The notes: generated by a model from the letters alone, not told the origin. Shown: positions 51,824 through 61,256, numbered from the stretch's first letter. The stretch is 64,000 nucleotides of DNA from Deltaproteobacteria bacterium (GCA_018434685.1 JAHDOV010000014.1:148271-212270), one strand, 5' to 3'. Program-made: numbers and translations.

Positions 51824-54598
51824 ATGCCCAATCAGAACCCGGAACACAGAGCACGCGATGATATTGACAGGCAATTGATTGACTGCGGCTGGATTGTTCA
51901 GAATAAGAAGCAGATCAATCTGACTGCCGGGCCTGGTGTGGCTGTCACGGAATATCAGACCGAAGTCGGCGTGGCAGATTATGTCTTGTTTGTAGACGGC
52001 AAACCCGCAGGTGTGATCGAGGCGAAAAAAGAAGAAGAGGGTGTTCGATTAACGGTTCATGAAGAGCAGTCTAAATATTATGCCGACAGCAAGCTGAAAT
52101 ATCTCGATAACGATCCCCTGCCGTTTGTTTATGAAAGCACCGGCACATTGACCCGGTTCAGTGATTATCGCGACCCCAAGCCCCGTTCCAGACCGGTTTT
52201 TACCTTTCACCGTCCCGAGACATTCCGGGAATGGTTAAAACAGGGCAGCTCCTTGAGACGGCGGGTACTGGATATTCCTGCCCTGCAGACAGAAGGGCTG
52301 CGGGATTGCCAGAGTGTTGCCATCGACAAGCTGGAAGACTCCTTCCGCAGTAATTGCCCCAAAGCCCTCATCCAGATGGCAACGGGTTCGGGAAAAACCT
52401 TTACGGCCATCACGTCTATTTATCGCCTGCTCACCTATGCCAAAGCAAGGCGGGTGTTGTTTCTGGTGGATACGAAAAACCTGGGCGAGCAGGCCGAGCA
52501 GGAATTCATGGCGTATATGCCCAATGACGATAACCGCAAGTTTTCCGAGCTCTATGGCGTGCATCGCCTGAAATCAAGCTTTGTGCCCACCGAAAACCAG
52601 GTATACATCAGTACGATTCAGCGTCTATACGCGATCCTGAAAGAAGAAGAGCTGGACGAAAAAGCGGAAGAGACCAACCCCGCTGAAATCAAATGGGAAA
52701 AACGCCAGCCTCTTCCTGTGGGATACAACCCAAAACTGCCCATCGAGTTCTTCGACTTTGTGGTTATCGACGAATGCCACCGCAGCATCTATAACCTCTG
52801 GAAACAGGTGCTGGACTATTTTGATGCCTTTCTGATCGGCTTGACGGCCACGCCGGACAACCGTACGTTCGGGTTTTTCAACCAGAACATTGTGAGCGAA
52901 TACACCCACGAAGAAGCCGTTACCGATGGCGTGAATGTGGGCAGTGACGTGTATCTGATAGAAACCGAGATCACAGCTCAAGGGAGCAAAATCTGGAAAG
53001 GCCAGTATGTGGATCACCGGGAAAAACTCACCCGCAAAAAACGCTGGGCACAGCTGGACGAAGATGTCGTTTATTCCCAGAAGCAGCTCGATGACAAGGT
53101 TGTCAATCCAAGCCAGATCCGCACTGTCATCCGCACCTTCAAGGAGCATCTGCCGGAGATGTTTCCTGACCGCACAGACGGAAACGGCGAATGTGAAGTG
53201 CCCAAGACACTGATATTCGCCAAAACCGACAGCCACGCCGACGATATCATTCAGATCGTGCGGGAAGAGTTCGGCGAAGAAAACCGCTTCTGCAAAAAGA
53301 TCACCTACAACAGCGTTGACCCCAAAAGCACGCTGGCGCAGTTCCGCAATGACTATCATCCCCGCATCGCCGTTACCGTGGACATGATCGCCACCGGCAC
53401 GGACGTCAAGCCGCTGGAATGCCTGCTCTTCATGCGGGATGTGAAAAGCCGCAACTACTTTGAGCAGATGAAAGGCCGGGGCACGCGCACCATCAGCCTG
53501 GACGATCTGAAAAAAGTGACGCCGAATGCCAAATATACAAAGGACCATTATGTGATCGTGGATGCCGTGGGCGTGACCAAAAGCCTGAAAACCGACAGCC
53601 GCCCTTTGGAGAAAAAGCCGGGTGAAGCGCTGAAGGATCTGCTGGCAGCCATTACCGTGGGGGCAAGAGATGAAGACCTGTTCACCTCTCTGGCCAATCG
53701 TCTTGCCCGCCTGGAAAAGCAGCTTTCGGAGAAGGAAAAATCAACCTTTGCAGACAAGGCAAAGAGCAAGACTATTCCCGAGGTCATAAAAGATCTGCTG
53801 GGCGCCTACAACCCGGATACGCTGGAAGATATCCGCCTCAGAATAGAGCGGGAAAACCCTGATGCAGCGCCTGTTGAGAAAGAAGAGAAAATGAAAACAC
53901 TCACCGCTGCCCTGCAAAATCAGGCGGCCAGCACGTTCAACGGCGAACTCAATGACTATATTGAAAACGTGCGCAAGGCTCACGAACAGATCATTGATCT
54001 GCTCAACCCCGACAAGGTAACCACTGTGGGCTGGGACAAAGACAATAAAGACAAGGCCTGGGAACTGATCAAAACCTTTGCCGACTGGATAGTCCGGCAC
54101 AAAGACGAGATCACGGCCCTGCAGATCTTTTACAGCCAGCCCTTTCATCGTCGCGAGCTGACCTATACGATGATCAGGGAACTGGTGGAAACCATTGTTG
54201 CCGACAAACCCATACTTGCCCCCTTGAGCGTATGGCGTGCGTATGCGCTGCTGGAAAGCGTGAGCGGCCAGCCCAAAAACGAGCTGACGGCCCTGGTTTC
54301 CCTTATCCGCAAGGTCGCGGACATTGACGCCACGCTCACCTCTTATGATAAAACAGTGGACAGGAATTTTCAGAACTGGGTATTTAAGAAACAGGCAGGC
54401 ACGCTGAAATTCACCGAAGAGCAGATGCAGTGGCTGCGCATGCTCAAGGATCATATTGCCGCATCGGTATCGCTGAGTGTCGATGATCTGGACTATACGC
54501 CCTTTGACGCCCATGGCGGCAAGGGAAAGATGTGGCAGCTCTTCGGCAGCGAGACGGAGAACATCATCAACGAATTGAACGGGGCATTGGCGGCATAG
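51824..54598 (+). CDS. hsdR: type I restriction enzyme R subunit
   Basis: ATP-driven translocase and nuclease of a type I restriction system. The N-terminal endonuclease site is visible: VADYVLFVDGKPAGVIEAKKE with Asp52 and E66-x-K68. The helicase part has Walker A ATGSGKTFTAI, a DECH box (VVIDECHRSIYNLW), motif III LTATPD and motif VI KGRGTRT. The C-terminal 300 residues are helical and should contact the methylase. 924 aa is within range. The start ATG has no clear ribosome site. It leads the operon and ends 1 bp before hsdS. Confidence 0.95.
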   Translation: MPNQNPEHRARDDIDRQLIDCGWIVQNKKQINLTAGPGVAVTEYQTEVGVADYVLFVDGKPAGVIEAKKEEEGVRLTVHEEQSKYYADSKLKYLDNDPLPFVYESTGTLTRFSDYRDPKPRSRPVFTFHRPETFREWLKQGSSLRRRVLDIPALQTEGLRDCQSVAIDKLEDSFRSNCPKALIQMATGSGKTFTAITSIYRLLTYAKARRVLFLVDTKNLGEQAEQEFMAYMPNDDNRKFSELYGVHRLKSSFVPTENQVYISTIQRLYAILKEEELDEKAEETNPAEIKWEKRQPLPVGYNPKLPIEFFDFVVIDECHRSIYNLWKQVLDYFDAFLIGLTATPDNRTFGFFNQNIVSEYTHEEAVTDGVNVGSDVYLIETEITAQGSKIWKGQYVDHREKLTRKKRWAQLDEDVVYSQKQLDDKVVNPSQIRTVIRTFKEHLPEMFPDRTDGNGECEVPKTLIFAKTDSHADDIIQIVREEFGEENRFCKKITYNSVDPKSTLAQFRNDYHPRIAVTVDMIATGTDVKPLECLLFMRDVKSRNYFEQMKGRGTRTISLDDLKKVTPNAKYTKDHYVIVDAVGVTKSLKTDSRPLEKKPGEALKDLLAAITVGARDEDLFTSLANRLARLEKQLSEKEKSTFADKAKSKTIPEVIKDLLGAYNPDTLEDIRLRIERENPDAAPVEKEEKMKTLTAALQNQAASTFNGELNDYIENVRKAHEQIIDLLNPDKVTTVGWDKDNKDKAWELIKTFADWIVRHKDEITALQIFYSQPFHRRELTYTMIRELVETIVADKPILAPLSVWRAYALLESVSGQPKNELTALVSLIRKVADIDATLTSYDKTVDRNFQNWVFKKQAGTLKFTEEQMQWLRMLKDHIAASVSLSVDDLDYTPFDAHGGKGKMWQLFGSETENIINELNGALAA

Positions 54599-54599
54599 G

Positions 54600-55955
54600 A
54601 TGGCATTAGGAAGAAAACCTATAGAAATTGTAAATGAAGGAAAACACCAGCTTCTTGCTACAGCAAAACACTGGGAAAGAATTTATTTGAAAGAAGTAGC
54701 AAAAGTTCAAAATGGATATGCTTTTAGTTCTTTAAGCTTTGTAAAATCAGGTGGTATGCCACTAATAAGAATTCGTGACATTGACAGTGTATCTACCATT
54801 GATAGATTCAACGGAGAATATTCTGATGAATTTATTGTAAAAAAAGGTGATGTTCTAATTGGAATGGACGGTGATTTCAAAGCTGCAATATGGAAAGGTG
54901 AAAATGCTTTATTGAACCAACGAGTATGCAGAATTATTCCAAAGGCAAAGAACTATGATCCAAAGTTTTTATTCATCTGTTTGCAACCTTACCTAAACGC
55001 AATTAACGAAGAAACTTCTTCGGTGACAGTTAAGCATTTATCGTCAAGAACTATCGAGGAAATTCCTTTGCCATTTCCACCCCTCCCAGAGCAACACCGC
55101 ATTGTCGCCAAAATTGAAGAACTTTTCAGCAGTCTGGATAAAGGCATCGAAAGCCTCAAAACCGCGCAGCAGCAACTCAAAGTCTATCGGCAGGCGGTCT
55201 TGAAATGGGCGTTTGAAGGCAAGTTGACAAATAAAGATGTGGTAGAAGGGAAATTGCCTGAGGGGTGGAAATGGTTGAAGTTGGGCGAAATATCTGAAAT
55301 GTGTTTAGGGAAAATGCTTGATAAAGCAAAAAATAAAGGGGATTTTCAACCATATTTGCGGAATATAAGCGTCCGTTGGGGAACATTTGATTTATCAGAT
55401 TTGGAGAAAATGAGGTTTGAAGAATTTGAAAAGGAAAGATATAGCTTAAAAGAAGGCGATTTAGTTATTTGTGAAGGTGGTGAGCCGGGGCGTTGTGCAA
55501 TTTGGACATCCGATGATTCGATGTATATTCAAAAAGCTTTGCATCGAGTCCGTATGAACAATGGTTACGATACAAAGTATATATTCAATTATATTTTTTT
55601 ATCAGCATTTAACGGCAATCTTGAAAAATATTTTACCGGTACAACCATAAAACATTTAACAGGTAGAGAGTTAAAAAAATTAACTTTCCCCATCCCCCCA
55701 ACTCTCGAAGAGCAACACGCCATCGTCGCCGAAATCGAATCCCGCCTGTCAGTCTGCGACAAGATTGAAGAGGGCATTGAGCACAGCCTCAAGCAGTCCG
55801 AAGCCCTGCGGCAGAGCATTCTGAAGAAGGCCTTTGAAGGCAGGCTCGTCCCCCAGGACCCCAATGACGAACCGGCAAGCGTTCTCTTGGAGCGGATTCG
55901 CAGAGAACGCTCGAAAGAAACAGCCTCTCAGGTAACACCCCGAAGGCGCAGGTAA
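54600..55955 (+). CDS. hsdS: type I restriction-modification specificity subunit
   Basis: Determines the bipartite DNA target. Two target-recognition domains (about 25-160 and 225-365) alternate with conserved helical spacers (QHRIVAKIEELFSSLDKGIESLKTAQQQLK; QHAIVAEIESRLSVCDKIEEGIEHSLKQSE). The recognition domains are markedly AT-rich (about 54.6-55.05 and 55.3-55.69 kb), while the spacers have ordinary composition, a sign that the domains came by recombination. The C-terminal tail is basic (TPRRRR). It starts 1 bp after hsdR. Confidence 0.94.
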   Translation: MALGRKPIEIVNEGKHQLLATAKHWERIYLKEVAKVQNGYAFSSLSFVKSGGMPLIRIRDIDSVSTIDRFNGEYSDEFIVKKGDVLIGMDGDFKAAIWKGENALLNQRVCRIIPKAKNYDPKFLFICLQPYLNAINEETSSVTVKHLSSRTIEEIPLPFPPLPEQHRIVAKIEELFSSLDKGIESLKTAQQQLKVYRQAVLKWAFEGKLTNKDVVEGKLPEGWKWLKLGEISEMCLGKMLDKAKNKGDFQPYLRNISVRWGTFDLSDLEKMRFEEFEKERYSLKEGDLVICEGGEPGRCAIWTSDDSMYIQKALHRVRMNNGYDTKYIFNYIFLSAFNGNLEKYFTGTTIKHLTGRELKKLTFPIPPTLEEQHAIVAEIESRLSVCDKIEEGIEHSLKQSEALRQSILKKAFEGRLVPQDPNDEPASVLLERIRRERSKETASQVTPRRRR

Positions 55956-55963
55956 AATCAGCA

Positions 55964-56182
55964 ATGGAAAATAAAGGCGAAATAATCATTTACCAGACAC
56001 CGGAAGGGAAAACGGAACTGGAAGTTATAGTGGACAAAGAGACCCTCTGGTTAAGCCAATATCAGTTGGCGGATCTTTTTGAAACAGACCGGACTTCGAT
56101 TCTCAAACATATCAAAAATATCTACGAAACGAGCGAATTGCCTGAAAAATCAACTTGTGCAAAATTTGCACAAGTTCAATAA
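55964..56182 (+). pseudogene. truncated RhuM-family gene
   Basis: The 72-residue product GEIIIYQTPEGKTELEVIVDKETLWLSQYQLADLFETDRTSILKHIKNI matches the N-terminus of RhuM-type proteins, which normally run to over 300 aa. The frame stops right after KFAQVQ, at a sequence containing the palindrome CTTGTGCAAA-A-TTTGCACAAG (about 56153-56173), and the rest of the gene is missing. It lies 8 bp after hsdS. Such genes often occur inside hsd loci. Confidence 0.8.
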
Positions 56183-56204
56183 AGAAAACTGAAAAGGCAA
56201 CGGT

Positions 56205-57635
56205 ATGAGTATTGAACGCGTAAAACGATTGCTTAAAGAAAAAGAGAATATCCGCCTTGAATTCAAAGAGGCAAGATCAACATTACCCGGCAATCTGTTT
56301 GAAACCATCTGTGCCATGCTTAACCGTGAAGGCGGCGATATCCTGCTGGGAGTAAACGATGACGGCGCTATTGTTGGTGTTGAGGAAACCGCTGTTGAAA
56401 CAATGGTTAAAAACCTGGTCAATCTTTCCAACAACCCGCAAAAACTGGACCCTCCCTTTATCTTATTCCCTCAAACCCATCACATAAATGATATGGCCAT
56501 TATCCATATACAGGTTCCCGCAAGTTCACAGATGCACAAAACCGCCCAAACCATCTTTGACAGAAGCAATGATGGAGACTTTCGTATCGCTCAACCACAA
56601 CAGATTGCCGACATGTACAATCGCAAACGAACACACTACACCGAAAATCTGGTTTATCCGGCTTTACGTTTCGCAGATTTCAAGGTTGAATTGTTTTCGA
56701 AAGCCAGGAACCTCATCAAAAGCAACAATGCAAATCATCCGTGGCTTGGCCTGAACGATCAACAATTACTTGAAAAAGCCGGGTTATGGAAACGGGATTT
56801 CCAGACCGGCCAGGAGGGCTATACCCTTGCAGCTGCCCTGCTTTTCGGAAAAGATGAAACCATTCAACAAATCCTGCCTCATTATAAAATCGATGCTTTG
56901 GTGCGCGTAAGTGATACAAGCCGCTATGATGACAGGCTGTACATTCAAACCAATTTAATCGAAGCCTATGAACAGCTCATGGATTTTGTGGCCAAACATT
57001 TGCCGGATAGATTTTACCTTCAGGCCGATCAGCGGGTAAGCCTGCGTACCCTTATTTTTCGTGAGGTAGCTGCAAATCTTATTGTTCACAGGGAATATAC
57101 CAATGCCTATCCGTGTACGTTTGTCATTCGTCAAGGGGGTGTAGAGACGGAAAATGCCAATAACCCTCACGGTGAAGGAGCCATTGATCCTGCCAATTTC
57201 ACCTCTTTTCCCAAAAACCCCGTGCTTTCCAAGTTTTTCACTCAGCTTGGCAGGGTTGAGGACCTCGGCTCCGGTGTTGTAAATGTTTATCGTTTCATGA
57301 AAGAATATTCCGGGAACAAAGCCCCTGAATTCATTGAAGGCCCTGTTTTTAAGATGCATATCCCTATCCCTGAAAGCAAAAGAGACGAAGAGAGCATAAG
57401 ATCAGGTGAGGGATTAAGTGAGGGATTAAGTGAGGGATTAAAAACAGTTCTGAAGGCAATTGAAGAAATCCCCGGGATAATGGCTAAGGATATATCCCAG
57501 AAATTAAATAAACGGCCAATAAAGACCATCGAACGCCAAATTGATCAACTGAAAAAACTTGGATTCATCGAACGGAAAGGCAGCCGCAAAACCGGGGGCT
57601 ATTATTTAACCGGAAAAAAGAAGGGACAAATTTAA
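56205..57635 (+). CDS. AlbA_2 (Schlafen-like) DNA-binding/ATP-binding protein with C-terminal winged helix
   Basis: A 476-aa cytosolic protein. The N-terminal AlbA_2 domain (about 10-125) reads LEFKEARSTLPGNLFETICAMLNREGGDILLGVNDDGAIVGV. The middle contains the GHKL-like segment typical of these proteins (LIFREVAANLIVHREYTNAYP; LGRVEDLGSGVVNVYRFM). A GEGLSEGLSEGL linker (residues about 402-413) leads to a winged-helix end (DISQKLNKRPIKTIERQIDQLKKLGFIERKG). Such proteins are often called RecG-like or transcriptional regulators and are frequent within restriction islands. Here it sits inside the hsd operon. Confidence 0.85.
   Translation: MSIERVKRLLKEKENIRLEFKEARSTLPGNLFETICAMLNREGGDILLGVNDDGAIVGVEETAVETMVKNLVNLSNNPQKLDPPFILFPQTHHINDMAIIHIQVPASSQMHKTAQTIFDRSNDGDFRIAQPQQIADMYNRKRTHYTENLVYPALRFADFKVELFSKARNLIKSNNANHPWLGLNDQQLLEKAGLWKRDFQTGQEGYTLAAALLFGKDETIQQILPHYKIDALVRVSDTSRYDDRLYIQTNLIEAYEQLMDFVAKHLPDRFYLQADQRVSLRTLIFREVAANLIVHREYTNAYPCTFVIRQGGVETENANNPHGEGAIDPANFTSFPKNPVLSKFFTQLGRVEDLGSGVVNVYRFMKEYSGNKAPEFIEGPVFKMHIPIPESKRDEESIRSGEGLSEGLSEGLKTVLKAIEEIPGIMAKDISQKLNKRPIKTIERQIDQLKKLGFIERKGSRKTGGYYLTGKKKGQI
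57406..57441 (+). repeat. three tandem 12-bp repeats inside the AlbA_2 gene
   Basis: GTGAGGGATTAA occurs three times in succession, encoding the GEGL-SEGL-SEGL linker. Because the unit is 12 bp, copy-number change keeps the frame and would only alter linker length. Confidence 0.85.
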
Positions 57636-57639
57636 TTAT

Positions 57640-59142
57640 ATGAGCAACGAAACCAACAATACATCAGGCATCATCAGCAAGGTGTGGAGCTTCTGCCATA
57701 CCCTGCGCGACGACGGCGTGGGCTATGGCGATTATCTGGAGCAGCTTACCTATCTGCTGTTTTTAAAAATGGCGGACGAACTCAGTAAACCGCCGCACAA
57801 CCGGAAATTGTCCATTCCAAAGGAATACAACTGGGAAAGCCTTACTGCAAAGCGCGGAGCAGAGCTGGAATCGCATTACACCACACTGCTGCGCGAGCTG
57901 TCGCACTCGAAGGCTGTTCTTGGGCAGATATTCATTAAAAGCCAGAATAAGATTCAGGACCCGGCCAAGCTCTTCAAGCTCATAGACATGATCGACAAAG
58001 AGCAGTGGACCGTGATGGGCACCGATGTCAAAGGCAAGATCTATGAGGGCCTGCTGGAGAAAAACGCAGAGGACACCAAAAGCGGGGCAGGGCAGTATTT
58101 CACTCCGCGCGCCTTGATTAAGGCCATGGTTGCCTGTGTGCAGCCGCAGCCCATGAAATGCATTGCCGACCCTGCCTGCGGCACCGGTGGGTTTTTCCTG
58201 GCGGCGTATGACTACATCTCCGATTCCAAAAACTTCACGCTGACCAGAGAGCAGAAAGCGTTTCTGAAGAACCGGACCTTTTACGGCAACGAGATCGTAG
58301 CAGGCGCGCGCAGGCTGGCGCTCATGAATATGTTTCTGCACAACATCGGCGATATCGATTCAGAGACGTTTATTCTGCCCACCGATTCACTTGTGGCAGA
58401 CACCGGTCTTCGGGTGGATTATGTGCTGACCAATCCTCCTTTCGGGAAGAAAAGCAGCATGACCTTTACCAATGAAAAAGGCGAACAGGACAAAGTTGAC
58501 CTCACGTACAACCGGCAGGATTTCTGGGCAACGACAAGCAATAAGCAGCTCAACTTTGTCCAGCACATCCGCACGCTGCTCAAAACCAGCGGCAAAGCTG
58601 CGGTTATCCTGCCCGACAATGTATTGTTTGAAGGCGGTGCTGGAGAGACTGTTAGAAAGAAATTACTGGTAACAACCGATCTGCACACGATCCTGAGGCT
58701 GCCCACAGGCATATTCTACGCGCAGGGTGTCAAGGCCAATGTTCTTTTTTTCGATAATAAACCGGCCGGTAAAGACCCGTGGACAAATGAAGTGTGGATA
58801 TACGATTACCGCACCAACATCCGCCATACCCTGAAAAAATCACCGCTGAAGTTTGAAGACCTTCAGGAATTCATCGAGTGTTACAATCCCTCCGACAGGC
58901 ATAAGCGCAAAGAAACCTGGCACCCGGAAAACAATCCCGAAGGCCGCTGGCGCAAATTCACATACGAAGAAATCGTCAGCCGCGACAAGACCAGTCTGGA
59001 TATTACCTGGCTGAAAGATAAAAGTCTTGCCGATCTCGACAATCTGCCCGACCCGGATGTACTAGCGGACGACATCATCGAAAATCTCGAAGCGGCTGTG
59101 GAAAGCTTCAAGGAAATCATGGTCGCCATCAACGGGAAATAG
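57640..59142 (+). CDS. hsdM: type I restriction-modification methylase subunit
   Basis: N6-adenine methyltransferase, 500 aa. An N-terminal helical HsdM_N domain (about 8-140) precedes the catalytic domain. The SAM-binding motif is DPACGTGGF at 177-185, and the catalytic motif is NPPF at 265-268. The TKSGAGQYFTPRALIKAMV segment is typical of the family. It lies last, separated from hsdS by the rhuM fragment and the AlbA_2 gene; the usual order keeps hsdM next to hsdS. Confidence 0.95.
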   Translation: MSNETNNTSGIISKVWSFCHTLRDDGVGYGDYLEQLTYLLFLKMADELSKPPHNRKLSIPKEYNWESLTAKRGAELESHYTTLLRELSHSKAVLGQIFIKSQNKIQDPAKLFKLIDMIDKEQWTVMGTDVKGKIYEGLLEKNAEDTKSGAGQYFTPRALIKAMVACVQPQPMKCIADPACGTGGFFLAAYDYISDSKNFTLTREQKAFLKNRTFYGNEIVAGARRLALMNMFLHNIGDIDSETFILPTDSLVADTGLRVDYVLTNPPFGKKSSMTFTNEKGEQDKVDLTYNRQDFWATTSNKQLNFVQHIRTLLKTSGKAAVILPDNVLFEGGAGETVRKKLLVTTDLHTILRLPTGIFYAQGVKANVLFFDNKPAGKDPWTNEVWIYDYRTNIRHTLKKSPLKFEDLQEFIECYNPSDRHKRKETWHPENNPEGRWRKFTYEEIVSRDKTSLDITWLKDKSLADLDNLPDPDVLADDIIENLEAAVESFKEIMVAINGK

Positions 59143-59583
59143 GGATAGTGGTGGCGTGTAATCTGCGACGGGCTCACATCAAAGTCTATCTCAGAAAAAG
59201 GAATCGTACTTACCCCTAATGAACTTAATATTCAGTCCACACACTAGCGATAGTTCGAATCCAGCTGTCCCGGAACAGTCCGTGTTCGAGTGATTCTGTT
59301 TCTCCCTGCATCAGGATGGCTGGATATACGACACGCGCTTTACATGGTGTTCCGGCACAGGCCGTTACTTTCCTCCCCGGGAGGAGATGAACTTTCTCTC
59401 CGTCATCAGGTCCGGGGCGACCTCTATGGCCTGACTTGAGAGACCGGGGCTCTGGTCCATATTCTGTCGTGGCAGCGATGAAATTTACCCTTGACTATCC
59501 AGGGGAATAATAGGATTCTCCCGGTGAACTTTCCAACCGCGGCAATGGCGTTGGGATTATCAGACCACGAAGGGGGATTCCTT
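59143..59583. other. 441-bp intergenic region
   Basis: No coding frame is supported between hsdM and the NDK-like gene. A GTTCGAATCC stretch near 59254 resembles a tRNA T-loop but lacks the paired stem. A short in-frame extension of the NDK-like gene (to 59491) has no ribosome site. A TTGACT at 59492 has no -10 box at a proper distance. Confidence 0.45.
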
Positions 59584-60324
59584 ATGAAAAAAGAAGATCT
59601 TGAGTTGACGCTCGTGCTCATCAAGCCCGATGCGCTGAAAAACTCGCTGACCGGGTATATACTTTCCCAGCTCTCTGAATTCCATACGGGATTACATTTT
59701 GCTGCCACAAAGATCGTCTCGGTGAACAGGATTCTTGCAGAAGAACACTATGCCGAGCATGTCGGGAAATTCTTTTACCCGTCACTGCTGGACTATATAA
59801 CAGGCCGGCTCCACTATCCCGATGAACCCTGGAAGCGCCGGGTTATCGCGATCCTCTACCAGGGCCCGAACGCCATCAAGAAGATACGGGACATCGTCGG
59901 ACCGACGAACCCGCACAATGCACGGGATCAGAAGCCGGGATCTATCCGCTCCCTCGGTTCGGTCATCCCGGTCAAGGATGCCTCCGGCAAGGAGATCGGC
60001 GACCGGTCGGATAATCTCATCCATGCCTCGGCCAACCCCGAGGATGCGGAAAGAGAGATCAAGCTCTGGTTCAAGCCAACCGATATCCCGCCCCTCATGC
60101 GCATCTATGATGCCGAGGTGAACGAAGAGTACTACTACTTCAAGGACAACGCCATCTCCACGATGTACGAGCAGGGCTCTCTCTGTGTCTTTGCCCCCGG
60201 AGACCTCGTGTGGAAGACCGATCTCGCTGCGGTGCGCCTGATGGTCGCGGGCAAGGAAGCCCCCTGTTCGGTGAATGCCGTGGTCGCCAAGTATCTCATC
60301 AACAAGGACATCAATAACGAGTAG
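59584..60324 (+). CDS. nucleoside diphosphate kinase-domain protein, long form
   Basis: A 246-aa cytosolic protein. It opens like NDK (LTLVLIKPDALKNSLTGYILSQL) and keeps the region with the phosphorylated His (NLIHASANPEDAEREIKLWF, His about 147), so nucleotide phosphotransfer is likely. It differs from ordinary NDKs of about 140 aa by an insertion between these parts (AEHVGKFFYPSLLDYITGRLHYPDEPWKRRV region) and by an 80-residue C-terminal extension (DAEVNEEYYYFKDNA ...). ATG 59584 has a GGGGGA site. Its exact activity is uncertain. Confidence 0.82.
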   Translation: MKKEDLELTLVLIKPDALKNSLTGYILSQLSEFHTGLHFAATKIVSVNRILAEEHYAEHVGKFFYPSLLDYITGRLHYPDEPWKRRVIAILYQGPNAIKKIRDIVGPTNPHNARDQKPGSIRSLGSVIPVKDASGKEIGDRSDNLIHASANPEDAEREIKLWFKPTDIPPLMRIYDAEVNEEYYYFKDNAISTMYEQGSLCVFAPGDLVWKTDLAAVRLMVAGKEAPCSVNAVVAKYLINKDINNE

Positions 60325-60344
60325 GAATCCTGCTCGCTCCATGC

Positions 60345-60405
60345 ACGGGTCCGCAGTCATGCAGCAGACCCGTGTCCCGGCAAGGGGACTGCCGGTCCCC
60401 TTGCC
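60345..60405 (+). terminator. two tandem hairpins after the NDK-like gene
   Basis: ACGGGTC (60345) pairs with GACCCGT (60367-60373), then GGCAAGGGGAC (60379-60389) pairs perfectly with GTCCCCTTGCC (60395-60405) around a 5-nt loop. There is no T-run. Probable 3'-end or terminator structures. Confidence 0.45.
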
Positions 60406-60485
60406 AATGCAATGCCCCGGTGCTATTATCCCGATGCACAGGTGCGCGATCTCGTCGCCGCACCCTGTGCCGGGGAGAGGGTTGC

Positions 60486-61256
60486 ATGAGCATGAGAACC
60501 TGGAGAAGAAGTGCTTTTCTTGCCGTTCTATGCCTGTGGCTGCTGCAGGGCTGCGCCTCGAACACGGCCATGCCGGTCGCCGACGAGTTCTGGCAGAACG
60601 GCAGGCCTGCCCTGGGCGTTGCCATAACGACTGTTCCGAGGCCGGAAGTCAGGCTCAGGAGGATATACTCGGGTGAGGTGAGGGTGCCGAGAATGCTTCT
60701 GCGGCCCCATGACGAGGACCGGGATGCCGAAGATACGACCATGATCGAGGCAGACCAGCGACGGCTCGAACGGTTTCTCCGGGAGAGTGACCTGCAGGGG
60801 TTGACAGCGGCCCGGGACCTGTTCGTTCAGCGGCTCTCCGATGCGGGTTTCCCTGTTGTTGCGATTCTTCAGGACATCGATCCCGGGCAGGTGCCGAACT
60901 ATACACCGAAATCGAACGGATACGCCCTGGAGGACTACCGCGGGATCATGCAGGCTAAGGGCCTGGAACGGCTCATCGTCCTGCAGGTTCGATGGAACGG
61001 CGTTTACTGCCACTACATGCGTCGCAGCAACAATCTCACCGAGGCAGCCGTCACGGTCAGGGGGGAGATGGTCGACCTCACGACGAACCGGCTTTTGTGG
61101 CGCTCCTCAACCGAAGTGGGGACGATCAGGAAGGCCGTGGCGTGTTCGTGCGACAGGCCTTCGGATAAGGCCTGCGTCCTTGAGGAATTGAATCGCCTGT
61201 TCGAGGACGCAGCCGCAACGCTGGCAGACGATTTCTTTGCGAACGCCCCTCAATGA
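60486..61256 (+). CDS. predicted lipoprotein of unknown function
   Basis: A 256-aa lipoprotein: signal RRSAFLAVLCLWLLQGC, with the lipidated Cys around residue 22. The mature protein is alpha/beta (FLRESDLQGLTAARDLFVQRLSDAGFPVVAIL; LIVLQVRWNGVYCHYMRR) and has a late ACSCDRP cysteine pair. The region RGEMVDLTTNRLLWRSSTEVG resembles beta-strand segments of small envelope lipoproteins, but I cannot name the family. The ATG at 60486 has a GGGAGAGGG site; upstream in-frame codons cross the hairpin region and are rejected. Confidence 0.75.
   Translation: MSMRTWRRSAFLAVLCLWLLQGCASNTAMPVADEFWQNGRPALGVAITTVPRPEVRLRRIYSGEVRVPRMLLRPHDEDRDAEDTTMIEADQRRLERFLRESDLQGLTAARDLFVQRLSDAGFPVVAILQDIDPGQVPNYTPKSNGYALEDYRGIMQAKGLERLIVLQVRWNGVYCHYMRRSNNLTEAAVTVRGEMVDLTTNRLLWRSSTEVGTIRKAVACSCDRPSDKACVLEELNRLFEDAAATLADDFFANAPQ

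Noticed and set aside
59240..59275. GTTCGAATCC, resembling a tRNA T-loop
   Set aside because: The flanking bases do not pair as a T-stem, and no acceptor or anticodon arm is found upstream, so no tRNA or clear attachment remnant is supported.
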